A stretch of 64,000 nucleotides of DNA from Dietzia sp. B32 (GTDB lineage: Bacteria > Actinomycetota > Actinomycetes > Mycobacteriales > Mycobacteriaceae). Numbering within the stretch: the stretch's first letter is position 1; each line of letters starts with the position of its first letter. The stretch lies in NCBI RefSeq assembly GCF_024732245.1, contig NZ_CP093845.1, positions 2,986,272-3,050,271 on the forward strand, given 5' to 3'. This document shows positions 46,315 to 54,202 of the stretch, piece by piece. The notes beneath the pieces are model-generated. The model was given only the letters and a program-made list of their open reading frames with translations. It had not been told where the DNA came from and ran no database searches. Position numbers and translations under genes: made by a program.

Positions 46315-47037
46315 TCACACGCTCGTGGCGCGAACACCCATCACGTACCGGCCCGTGGGGATCGCGTCCACGGCGCCCTCGTCGAGGAACCGAGCGGTGG
46401 AGGCGGTCATGGCTTGAATGTTGGCTGCCATTCGGGCGTCGTCACCGGGAGCGCCGAAGAACACCCCGAGATCGGTCGCGGCCTCGACGGGGAACACCTC
46501 CTCGACGATCGCGGCGATCTGCGGGGCGTCGTCGGTGAGCGCCCGCACCACCACGTGCTGGATGTACCCGGAAGTCGACTGGGTCTCGATCGCGACCTCG
46601 GTGTGCTCCTCGAGCCAGGTGTGCAGCCACTGCTCGCGCCCGATCCGGTCCGGTCGGCGCAGGAACGCCATCTGGGCCATGCCCTCGCACCGCTCGCCCT
46701 CCGTGGGGTCCGCGACGGGCAGCGGCTCGGACGCGGTCACCGACCACGCGGATACGGGCCCGATCGCGCGCAGGCCGTCCAGCAGGTCCGCCAGGGCCGA
46801 CGCCGAGGCGACCGGTACGCGTGCCCGGACCACCGCGAGCACGGGCCGCTCCGTGACCTGCACGCTGATGAGGGCTCCCGCCACCGCCTCGTCACGCACG
46901 TTGACCACGTACCGCTGCACCCCGAGCGCGGCCAGCGGCCCCTCGACGGCCTCGCCGATCCGCGACCGCAACCGCGCCGGGTCCGCGTCGACCGCGTCCG
47001 GACCCTCTGTCCACACCACCGCGCACACCATGTCCAT
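46315..47037 (-). CDS. EthD-domain-like hypothetical protein
   Basis: 240 residues with no membrane segment. The central part AFLRRPDRIGREQWLHTWLEEHTEVAIETQSTSGYIQHVV follows the EthD/dimeric alpha-beta-barrel pattern (R.P..S.E.F...W...H). The N-terminal half looks like a second, diverged barrel copy. Function unknown; EthD relatives act in degradation of ethers or polyketides, and no such genes are near. It lies upstream of lepA, 57 bp away. Confidence 0.55.
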   Translation of the reverse strand: MDMVCAVVWTEGPDAVDADPARLRSRIGEAVEGPLAALGVQRYVVNVRDEAVAGALISVQVTERPVLAVVRARVPVASASALADLLDGLRAIGPVSAWSVTASEPLPVADPTEGERCEGMAQMAFLRRPDRIGREQWLHTWLEEHTEVAIETQSTSGYIQHVVVRALTDDAPQIAAIVEEVFPVEAATDLGVFFGAPGDDARMAANIQAMTASTARFLDEGAVDAIPTGRYVMGVRATSV

Positions 47038-47090
47038 AAGAACCGATCTTAATCCCGGCCGGACGGGGGTACGTCGTTATCCTGATCCCC

Positions 47091-47636
47091 ATGGCTATCG
47101 ACTGGGCCCGGGTGGGTCGAACGGCGGTGCGGGTGGGCCGCAGGTACGGACCGACCGTCGCGCGCGAGGTGCGCCGACGCCTGGACGACGGTGGGGCCTC
47201 CCCCGCCCTGTCCCGGAAGATCGCCGAGGGCCGTCCCGCCACCACCGTCACGGCTCCCACCTCGAGCCGGGCCCGCAGGATCGCCTACACGCCCGACCTC
47301 GACGGCCAGGCCGACCCCGGCGAGATCGTGTGGACCTGGGTCGAGTTCGAGGAGAACGACGGCCGCGGCAAGGACCGGCCGGTCCTGGTGGTGGGACGCG
47401 ACGGTGACCGTCTCCTCGGCCTCCAGCTCTCCTCGCAGGACTCCCGGGACGACGACGAGGGATGGCTCGGGCTCGGATCGGGCCCCTGGGACTCCGAGGG
47501 CCGACCGAGCTGGGTACGCCTCGACCGCGTGCTGGACGTCCCCGAGCAGGGCATCCGACGCGAGGGCGCGATCTGCCCGCGGCCGAAGTTCGACGCGGTA
47601 GCCGATCGGCTCCGCGCCGACTACGGCTGGCGCTGA
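47091..47636 (+). CDS. PemK/MazF-like domain protein, no antitoxin partner
   Basis: 181 residues. The basic N-terminus (about 1-65) is followed by a PemK-like fold: PGEIVWTWVEFEENDGRGKDRPVLVVGRDGDRLLGLQLSSQD and WVRLDRVLDVPEQGIRREGAICP. The first strands match the MazF pattern G.I.WV.f....g..RPVLVv. No antitoxin-sized gene adjoins, and the orthologous position beside lepA (Rv2405 in M. tuberculosis, as I recall) suggests a conserved domesticated member. TATCCT lies 7 nt before the ATG, so the transcript may be leaderless. Confidence 0.7.
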   Translation: MAIDWARVGRTAVRVGRRYGPTVAREVRRRLDDGGASPALSRKIAEGRPATTVTAPTSSRARRIAYTPDLDGQADPGEIVWTWVEFEENDGRGKDRPVLVVGRDGDRLLGLQLSSQDSRDDDEGWLGLGSGPWDSEGRPSWVRLDRVLDVPEQGIRREGAICPRPKFDAVADRLRADYGWR

Positions 47637-47667
47637 CCGCAGCGGAACCGACCACGGGCGGAGCCGA

Positions 47668-48456
47668 CTAGGGCTGGAGCCGGCGCCGATAGTCACGGGC
47701 CGAGAGCCCGAGGGTGGACCGGAAGTCCGCCGCCAGGTGCGACTGGTCGGCGTACCCGAGCTCGGCGGCGACACGCGCGACGGTCAGCCCGGGGTCCTCG
47801 CGCAGGCGCAGTGCCGCCTCCTGCAGTCGGTACCGCCTGATGATCCGCAGCGGCGACAGCCCGATGTACTCCTTCGCCAGCCGCTGCAGCGCCCTGGTGG
47901 ACAAGCCCATCTCGCGGGCCAGATGCTCTACCCCGACGATCCCCGGAGTGGACTCGACGATCTCGATCATCCGGTCGGCGAGCCCCGCCCCCTCGGAAAT
48001 CGGCTCCGCACGGCGCGAGACCCCGGCCCACCAGTCCGACATCACCCGCGCGGCCACCCCGCTGTCGCCCGCGTTCATGCACTCGGCGACCCCTGCCGCC
48101 AGGGCGGGGTCGGGGAAGTCGACCTCGTGGTCCACGATCCCGGCGGGGGCGAACCCGAGCGCGGCCAGCCCCGCGGACCGAAGCAGCACGCCGAACGCCC
48201 ACCCCCGGCCCGCCAGTTCCCGCGCGGAGGCCGCCGTGGTCGGCCCGGACAGAGTGATCCCCTCCGGCCCCACGACGAGGTTCGACGCCGGGAACGGCAG
48301 GACCGACTGCGTGGACACCATCCCGTCCGGCAGGTCCCACCGCGCGATCCAGTACCAACGCGCCAGGTGGGCCGACCCCGCCGGCACCTCCCGCCGATGG
48401 AAGCTCGGGAGCGCGTCGGGGAAGAGAATGCCCCGCGCGTCGTCGAGATCACCCAT
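47668..48456 (-). CDS. AraC-family transcriptional regulator
   Basis: 262 residues. The C-terminal double helix-turn-helix is visible: GVEHLAREMGLSTRALQRLAKEYIGLSPLRIIRRYRLQEAALRL and VARVAAELGYADQSHLAADFRSTLGLSARDYRRR. The N-terminal 150 residues (YWIARWDLPDGMVSTQSVLPFPASNLVV) resemble the cupin-like sensor of DUF6597-type AraC proteins. It is divergent from a VOC-family gene over 80 bp, a likely target. Confidence 0.88.
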   Translation of the reverse strand: MGDLDDARGILFPDALPSFHRREVPAGSAHLARWYWIARWDLPDGMVSTQSVLPFPASNLVVGPEGITLSGPTTAASARELAGRGWAFGVLLRSAGLAALGFAPAGIVDHEVDFPDPALAAGVAECMNAGDSGVAARVMSDWWAGVSRRAEPISEGAGLADRMIEIVESTPGIVGVEHLAREMGLSTRALQRLAKEYIGLSPLRIIRRYRLQEAALRLREDPGLTVARVAAELGYADQSHLAADFRSTLGLSARDYRRRLQP

Positions 48457-48536
48457 CCCGTGCCCCGATCCGTCAGGAGACCGTCCGTCGCAAATCTACA
48501 AGTCGGCACGGGGTTCACGCTCCTAATGTCGGCTCC

Positions 48537-49037
48537 ATGACCACACCGAACGAACCGGCCGGCGCGACCGGCGAGTACACGACCGACGGGGTCCCGCACG
48601 GACGGACCAGCCTGACCCCGTTCCTGGCACTGCGTGATCCCGCCGGGGCGCTCCGCTTCTACTCCGAGGCGTTCGGGGCGACGATCTGCGGGGTGACCGA
48701 GATGGGCGGGACCGTCGTCCACGCCGAACTCGACTTCGGCCACGGCCGACTCCAGCTCGGCGGCGTCGGTGCAGCGTACGGTCTCGTCCCCATGCCCGAC
48801 GGCGACGACGACTGCTACTCGCTGGGGCTCTACTGCAGCGACGTCGACGGCGTCGTGGCCAGGGCGGTCGCGCTCGGCGCGGCGATCCGCGAGGAGACCA
48901 CGACGTTCGTCTCCGGTGATCGCTACGCGTCTCTCCGCGATCCGTTCGGCGTGCGCTGGTCCGTCATGACCCGGGTCGAGGATCTCTCCGACGCGGAGAG
49001 TGACCGACGGGTGGCAGAATGGGCCGCGTCGCAGTAG
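48537..49037 (+). CDS. VOC-family (glyoxalase-like) protein
   Basis: 166 residues, a single VOC module pair of the PhnB/YwbC type: TPFLALRDPAGALRFYSEAFGATICGVTEMGGTVVHAELDFGHGRLQLG and LGLYCSDVDGVVARAVALGAAIREE..TFVSGDRYASLRDPFGVRWSVMTR. Glu/His ligands typical of metal-dependent members are only partly conserved. Divergent from the AraC regulator. Confidence 0.82.
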   Translation: MTTPNEPAGATGEYTTDGVPHGRTSLTPFLALRDPAGALRFYSEAFGATICGVTEMGGTVVHAELDFGHGRLQLGGVGAAYGLVPMPDGDDDCYSLGLYCSDVDGVVARAVALGAAIREETTTFVSGDRYASLRDPFGVRWSVMTRVEDLSDAESDRRVAEWAASQ

Positions 49038-49060
49038 CAGCACCAACGTCGTCCTACGTT

Positions 49061-49089
49061 TTGGCCGGTGACACCCCCGCTGGTAAAGT
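49061..49089 (+). promoter_or_regulatory. rpsT promoter
   Basis: TTGGCC (49061-49066), a 17-bp spacer and TAAAGT (49084-49089) form a good housekeeping-sigma promoter. The 5' leader to the rpsT start is about 110 nt, long enough for translational feedback control, though I see no defined structure. Confidence 0.55.
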
Positions 49090-49208
49090 GGGCCGTCGGT
49101 GTCCACCGGAGCACGTTGTGCACGTGTCCGCGCGGACGAGACGACAAGACATCCGATCGGCGGGATCCCCTCGTGGAGCCGTCGACACACGACAAAAAGG
49201 TGTGACGA

Positions 49209-49469
49209 GTGGCCAACATCAAGTCCCAGATCAAGCGGAACCTCACCAACGAGCGCAACCGCCTCCGTAACCAGTCGACCAAGTCGGGCCTGCGTTCCGC
49301 GATCCGCAACCTGCGTGAGGCCACCGCGGCCGGCGACAAGGAAAAGGCCGGCGCCCTGCTCGTCGCCACCTCGCGTCAGCTCGACAAGGCCGCCAGCAAG
49401 GGTGTCATCCACCCGAACCAGGCCGCCAACAAGAAGTCGGCGCTCACCAAGGCCGTCAACAGCCTCTGA
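49209..49469 (+). CDS. rpsT: 30S ribosomal protein S20
   Basis: 86 residues from a GTG with AAAAAGGTG upstream. [38 protein letters not shown] is the S20 signature, and the C-terminus has [22 protein letters not shown]. It binds the 5' domain of 16S rRNA and is monocistronic. Confidence 0.97.
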   Translation: MANIKSQIKRNLTNERNRLRNQSTKSGLRSAIRNLREATAAGDKEKAGALLVATSRQLDKAASKGVIHPNQAANKKSALTKAVNSL

Positions 49470-49539
49470 GAACCCCGGTTCCTCCCCTGACCGGGAGGTA
49501 CCCAGCCCCGCGTCCGCCGAACTGACGTGATGTGGCTCC

Positions 49540-49575
49540 GAGGGCCCACCCGCACCGCGTGCGAGGTGGGCCCTC
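49540..49575. terminator. Strong intrinsic terminator, rpsT/holA convergent
   Basis: GAGGGCCCACC (49540-49550) and GGTGGGCCCTC (49565-49575) form a perfect 11-bp stem around a 14-nt loop, followed by GTCGT. It lies between convergent rpsT and holA and can serve both, though the U-tract is poor as is common in actinobacteria. Confidence 0.75.
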
Positions 49576-49640
49576 GTCGTATGTGCGGCCCGCGCGGCCC
49601 GACGTGGTCCCCGCCTCCGGCGGTAGACGGACGGGCCCGG

Positions 49641-50618
49641 TCAGCCGGCCGACGCCAGTGACCCGACCGCGCGGACGGCCCGCTCGAGCGCGTAGGACGT
49701 GTCCTCCGCCTGTCCCTTGACCTCGCCGTTGAGCCGGGCGACGATCTGCAACGCGCTGCCGAGAGTATCGATCGACCAGAACCGGGTCTGGGCGGTCACC
49801 TTCTTGACCTTCCAGGGCGGCAGGCCCTGTCGGGCCAGATCCGCCGGCGGCACTCCCCGCTGGGTGCCGACCAGGGCGACGGAGTTCACCGCGTCCGCCA
49901 GGGCATCGGCGAGCACGACGTGCGGGACCCCGGTGTGCATGGCCCACTCCAGCGCCTCGATCGCACCGGCCACGTCCCCGGTGACCGCGCGTTCGGCCAC
50001 GGTGAAGCCGCTGACCCCCACGACTCCCGAGTGGTAGCGCCGCACCGCCTCGACGTCGACCTTGCCGCCGGTGTCGGCCACGAGTTGACCGCACGCCGAC
50101 GCCAATTGCCGCAGGTCGGTTCCCACCGCCTCCACCAGGGCTTCACACGCCTCGGGGGCGACCCGCACGCCGAGAGTCCGGAACTCTGCGCGGACGAACC
50201 CGACCACGTCCATGTGTCGGGTGAGCTTGCCCGCCGCGTGCTCCTCGGCCCCCGCCTTGCGCAGGTCCGCCACCAGCGCCTTGGCCCGGCCACCACCCGT
50301 GTGCTGGACGACCAGGACCGTCTCGGGGGGCAGATCGCGGGCCGCGCCGAGGACCGCGGACTGGGCGTCCTTGCCCAGTTCCGCCGCACCCGTGATCACC
50401 ACGACGCGGGCCTCACCGAACAGGGACGGCGAGAGCAACTCGAACAGCTGCGGAGCGGTGACCTCGGGCCCACCGAGCCTGGAGACCACCGGCGGGTCCT
50501 GCCCGGTGGGGGTCGAGGCCCGCACCGTCGAGACGATGCCCGTGGTGGCGCGTTCGGTGAGAAACTCGTCCTCGCCCAACACCAGATGCAACACAGCCGG
50601 TGCGGACCCCGATGCCAT
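49641..50618 (-). CDS. holA: DNA polymerase III delta subunit HolA
   Basis: 325 residues. The N-terminal AAA-like domain has HLVLGEDEFLTERATTGIV, FGEARVVVITGAAELGKDA and TVLVVQHTGGGRAKALVADLR, followed by the helical clamp-loader domain ending FWSIDTLGSALQIVARLNGEVKGQAEDTSYALERAVRAV. It opens the beta clamp during loading. Located between rpsT and comEC as in mycobacteria. Confidence 0.92.
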   Translation of the reverse strand: MASGSAPAVLHLVLGEDEFLTERATTGIVSTVRASTPTGQDPPVVSRLGGPEVTAPQLFELLSPSLFGEARVVVITGAAELGKDAQSAVLGAARDLPPETVLVVQHTGGGRAKALVADLRKAGAEEHAAGKLTRHMDVVGFVRAEFRTLGVRVAPEACEALVEAVGTDLRQLASACGQLVADTGGKVDVEAVRRYHSGVVGVSGFTVAERAVTGDVAGAIEALEWAMHTGVPHVVLADALADAVNSVALVGTQRGVPPADLARQGLPPWKVKKVTAQTRFWSIDTLGSALQIVARLNGEVKGQAEDTSYALERAVRAVGSLASAG

Positions 50619-50817
50619 GGGCGCTCCTCGTCGTCGTCGTTCTCGTCCCCGTCATCGTGCCACGTCGCACCGACAGGCCCGCACCACCACCGCACGCCGA
50701 CCGGTCGACCTGGCCCGGCCCGCGTCGTATCTTCGTGGCCACGACGCAGTCCGACCGCGCGGTACCCGCTCGGGCCCACCCCGGTGCGCGGTGTCGCAAC
50801 AGACGCGAAGGGAAGTC

Positions 50818-51741
50818 ATGAGCGAGAACCAGGACACCAACACCGAGACGACGGACCAGCTGACGTTCCAGAACCCGGCCACCCGCTACCCCTCCATCGA
50901 ACCGCCGGTCCAGCACCAGGACGAGCCTGGGCTGGACGCGCACCTCGAGCCCAAGGCGGACCTCGGCGAACACTCCTACCGCGGAACCGGCAGGCTCACC
51001 GGCCGCAAGGCGCTCATCACCGGCGGCGACTCCGGGATCGGCGCGGCCGTGGCGATCGCCTTCGCGCGCGAGGGCGCCGACGTGGCCATCCACCATCTGC
51101 CCGACGAGGAACCCGACGCCCGGGCGGTCGCCGAGATCATCGAACGCGAGGGCCGCACCGCCGCGCTCATCCCCGGAGACCTCACCGACCGCGCGTTCTG
51201 CGACGGCCTCGCGGACACCGCCGTCGAGCGGCTCGGCGGCCTCGACATCCTCGTCAACAACGCTGGCAAGCAGGTCGTCGCCCCCGCGCTCGAAGATCTG
51301 CCCGACGACCAGCTCACCGACACCTTCGAGGTCAACATCGTAGGGATGTTCAGGGTGACCAGGGCCGCGCTGCGCCATCTCCGGCCAGGGTCCACGATCA
51401 TCAACACCACCTCGGTGGTGGCCTACATGGCGCCGCCGAACCTGCTGGACTATGCGTCCACCAAGGCGGCGATCAACAACTTCACCAAGGGGCTGGCCCA
51501 ACAGCTCGCCCCCAAGGGCATCCGCGTCAACGCCGTGGCGCCCGGCCCGATCTGGACGCCTCTACAGGTGTCCGACGGGCAGCCCAAGGACGAACTGCCC
51601 GAGTTCGGCAAGTCCACCCCGCTCGGTCGCGCCGGGCAGCCCACCGAACTCGCGCCCGCCTACGTGTTCCTGGCCTCGCCCGAGTCCAGCTACGTTCTCG
51701 GCGAGACGCTCGCGGTCACCGGCGGGATGCCCACCCCGTAG
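50818..51741 (+). CDS. Short-chain dehydrogenase/reductase, general-stress (GSP39/YhdF) type
   Basis: 307 residues from the ATG at 50818 (GAAGGGAAG upstream). The N-terminal 45 residues (TFQNPATRYPSIEPPVQHQDEPGLDAHLEPKADLGEHSY) are the extension characteristic of this stress-related SDR group. Then come GRKALITGGDSGIGAAVAIAFAREGADVAI, NNAGKQ, Ser of NTTSVVAYM, and YASTK (YxxxK). An NAD(P)-dependent oxidoreductase; substrate unknown. Confidence 0.9.
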   Translation: MSENQDTNTETTDQLTFQNPATRYPSIEPPVQHQDEPGLDAHLEPKADLGEHSYRGTGRLTGRKALITGGDSGIGAAVAIAFAREGADVAIHHLPDEEPDARAVAEIIEREGRTAALIPGDLTDRAFCDGLADTAVERLGGLDILVNNAGKQVVAPALEDLPDDQLTDTFEVNIVGMFRVTRAALRHLRPGSTIINTTSVVAYMAPPNLLDYASTKAAINNFTKGLAQQLAPKGIRVNAVAPGPIWTPLQVSDGQPKDELPEFGKSTPLGRAGQPTELAPAYVFLASPESSYVLGETLAVTGGMPTP

Positions 51742-51776
51742 CGGGGATACGGTGCCGCCGGCGGGATACTGGACGC

Positions 51777-51860
51777 GTGGACCTGTCACCCGACGCCGTG
51801 CGCCCCCGGCTCGGGAACGTGGTGTCCGGAGCCGCCCCCGACGTGTCGCTCCGACGATGA
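51777..51860 (+). CDS. 27-codon leaderless small ORF ahead of the MobA-like gene
   Basis: GATACT (51765-51770) is followed by 6 nt and a GTG, a leaderless-start geometry. The frame reads VDLSPDAVRPRLGNVVSGAAPDVSLRR and its stop overlaps the ATG of the next gene as ATGA. It may be a translated leader coupling ribosomes to the downstream gene, or a chance frame. No family is recognised. Confidence 0.35.
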   Translation: MDLSPDAVRPRLGNVVSGAAPDVSLRR

Positions 51861-52414
51861 CCGGAGTGGTCCTCGCCGCGGGCGCCGGCCGACGATTCGG
51901 CGGCCCCAAGGCACTCGTCGACTTCCGCGGCGCCCGGTTGATCGACCGCGCCGTGCGGCTCCTCCACGCGGGCGGGTGCGAGCGGGTCGTGGTGGTCAGT
52001 GGCGCCGTCGAACTCGCCGTTCCGGACGCGGAGGTGGTGCACAACCCGGACTGGGAGACCGGCATGGGCTCCTCGCTCCGTGTCGGGCTCACGGCGGTCG
52101 GGGGTGAGGACGCGGTGGTCGTGCCCGTCGACATGCCGTGGCTGGGCCCGGAGTCGATCCGTCGGGTCCTCGCCGCCGACGCATCGCTGGCGATCGCCAC
52201 CTACGGCGGGGTCCGCGCCCACCCAGTCCTCCTCGGCGCGCCCCACCACCCAGGGATCATCGCCTCGGCGGTCGGGGACGCGGGCGCCCGCCACTACCTG
52301 CGAGAACACTCCCACCTCGTCGCCGAGGTGCCGTGCGACGACACGGGCTCGCCCCGCGATGTCGATCATCCCCGCGACCTGGAATCGGACGGCGACCCGC
52401 CGCGTGGTCACTGA
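51857..52414 (+). CDS. MobA/MocA-like nucleotidyltransferase
   Basis: 185 residues. The NTP_transferase_3 fold shows VVLAAGAGRRFGGPKALVDFRGARLIDRAVRLL (LAAGxGxRfG and PKaL) and VPVDMPWLGPESI. Relatives add GMP or CMP to molybdopterin (MobA, MocA) or act on sugar phosphates. The PVDMPW motif and HPVLLGAPHHPGI favour the MocA/molybdenum cofactor cytidylyltransferase-like group. Start overlaps a 27-codon small ORF. Confidence 0.8.
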   Translation: MTGVVLAAGAGRRFGGPKALVDFRGARLIDRAVRLLHAGGCERVVVVSGAVELAVPDAEVVHNPDWETGMGSSLRVGLTAVGGEDAVVVPVDMPWLGPESIRRVLAADASLAIATYGGVRAHPVLLGAPHHPGIIASAVGDAGARHYLREHSHLVAEVPCDDTGSPRDVDHPRDLESDGDPPRGH

Positions 52415-52546
52415 TCGACCGACCGGCGCCACCGCGGGCCGCCGGGGGCCCGTGCGGTGGGATCACCCGGTCGGGTGCGCCTACTCTCGATCACCCGGGA
52501 CCTTCCCACCGCGGGCCGCCCGACCGTGGATCGAGAGGACGCACAC

Positions 52547-54202
52547 GTGACGACGACTCAGGCCGACGCCACCGATCCCCACGAGGTGGCGCGTCGCGTC
52601 TTCGGCTGGGACGATCTGCGCCCACTGCAGGCCGAGGCCATCCAGGCGGCGGTCGGCGCCCGTGACGTGGTGGCGGTGCTTCCGACCGGGTACGGGAAAT
52701 CGGCGATCTACCAGCTCGCCGGGATCATGGCGGGCGGGCCGTGCATCGTGGTCTCGCCCCTCATCGCGCTGCAGTCCGACCAGTGCGAGGGGCTGAACTC
52801 GTACGCGGACTCCGCACCCACCCGATCGCTGGCGATCAACTCCTCGATGGGCGCTCGACAGCAGGCGGAGGCCTGGGACGAGGTCGTCGCCGGGCGCGTC
52901 CACTTCGTGTTCCTCACCCCCGAGCAGCTGGCCAAACGGGAGGTCCTCGACCGGATCCGCGAGGCCGGCCCGAGCTTCCTGGTGGTCGACGAGGCGCACT
53001 GCGTCTCCGCCTGGGGCCATGACTTCCGACCCGACTACCTGCGACTCGACGTGGCCCGCCACCGAATGGGGTCGCCCACCGTCATCGCACTCACCGCCAC
53101 CGCCTCGACCCCGGTGCGGGAGGAGATCGTCGAGCGGCTCGCCATGACCGATGCCCTGGTACTGGCCGGCGGGTTCGATCGCCCGGAGCTGCACCTCGCG
53201 GTGCGACGGCACGTCGAGGACGCGACCAAGCAGGACGCGGTCGTGGACAGGGCCGTCGAACTCCACGGCCCCGGGTTGGTCTACACCGCCACCCGCCGGT
53301 CCACCGAGGAGTACGCGGAACGGATCGCCGCACGAGCGGCCGACGCAGATCGCCCGCTGAGGGTCCGTGCCTACCACGCCGGGCAGAAGTCGGCAGAGCG
53401 AGAGGACACCCTGGGCGCCTTTCTCGCCGGCGAACTCGACGTGGTGGTGGCGACGAGCGCGTTCGGGATGGGAATCGACAAGGAGGACGTGCGCTTCGTC
53501 CTCCACGCCGACATCCCCGATTCGCTCGACACCTACTACCAGGAGACCGGCCGGGCGGGCCGCGACCGCGAGTCGGCGACGATCGAGCTGCACTACCGCA
53601 GCGAGGACCTGGGGTTGCGCAGCTTCTTCTCGTCCCACAGCGCGGACGAGGAGGTCATCCGGGCCGTCGTCAAGCACCTGCGACGGGCGGAGGGCCCGGT
53701 GCGGCTGAGCCAGTTGAAGAAGTCCCTCGACGTCGGCGCGAAACGCGTCACGGGCGCGGTCAACCTCCTCGAGGCCGCGGCCGTCGTGGGGTCGGGGCGC
53801 AAGGGATTGGAACTCGTAGACGACCTGCGGCCCAAGGAGGCGGTCGAGCGGGCCGAGGTGACGTCGGAGATGTTCGAGCGGATCGACCGGTCGCGGATCG
53901 AGATGATGCGCGGATACGCCGAGACCGACGGGTGCCGCCGCCAGTTCCTGCTCGGTTACTTCGGTGACGAGCTCGCGGACCCGTGCGGCAACTGCGACAC
54001 CTGCGACGCCGGCACCGCGGTCGACCTCACCCACGACGCGGCGGACTTCCCCCTACAGTCCGCCGTGGTGCACCGTGAGTGGGGGTCGGGGATCGTCATG
54101 AGCGTCGAGGACGACCGACTCACCGTGTTCTTCGAGGAACAGGGCTACCGGACGCTGTCGCTCGACCTCGTGCGCGACCAGGAGCTGCTCACCCGGGCGT
54201 GA
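52547..54202 (+). CDS. recQ: RecQ-family ATP-dependent DNA helicase with C-terminal DUF3553-like domain
   Basis: 551 residues from the GTG at 52547 (AGAGGA upstream). The helicase motifs are visible: FGWDDLRPLQAEAIQA (motif 0), VLPTGYGKSAIYQLAG (I), VVDEAHCVSAWGHDFRPDY (II plus aromatic loop), ALTATA (III), and ATSAFGMGIDKEDVRFVLHADIPDSLDTYYQETGRAGRD (V-VI). The zinc motif is CRRQFLLGYFGDELADPCGNCDTC. No RQC or HRDC domain follows. Instead a roughly 50-residue end (VVHREWGSGIVMSVEDDRLTVFFEEQGYRTL) resembles DUF3553. The last 14 bp overlap the convergent comEC. Confidence 0.9.
   Translation: MTTTQADATDPHEVARRVFGWDDLRPLQAEAIQAAVGARDVVAVLPTGYGKSAIYQLAGIMAGGPCIVVSPLIALQSDQCEGLNSYADSAPTRSLAINSSMGARQQAEAWDEVVAGRVHFVFLTPEQLAKREVLDRIREAGPSFLVVDEAHCVSAWGHDFRPDYLRLDVARHRMGSPTVIALTATASTPVREEIVERLAMTDALVLAGGFDRPELHLAVRRHVEDATKQDAVVDRAVELHGPGLVYTATRRSTEEYAERIAARAADADRPLRVRAYHAGQKSAEREDTLGAFLAGELDVVVATSAFGMGIDKEDVRFVLHADIPDSLDTYYQETGRAGRDRESATIELHYRSEDLGLRSFFSSHSADEEVIRAVVKHLRRAEGPVRLSQLKKSLDVGAKRVTGAVNLLEAAAVVGSGRKGLELVDDLRPKEAVERAEVTSEMFERIDRSRIEMMRGYAETDGCRRQFLLGYFGDELADPCGNCDTCDAGTAVDLTHDAADFPLQSAVVHREWGSGIVMSVEDDRLTVFFEEQGYRTLSLDLVRDQELLTRA

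Noticed and set aside
50600-50821. 73-codon plus-strand frame overlapping the holA start
   Set aside because: It overlaps holA coding sequence and runs into the SDR start region; no ribosome-binding site or conserved pattern.
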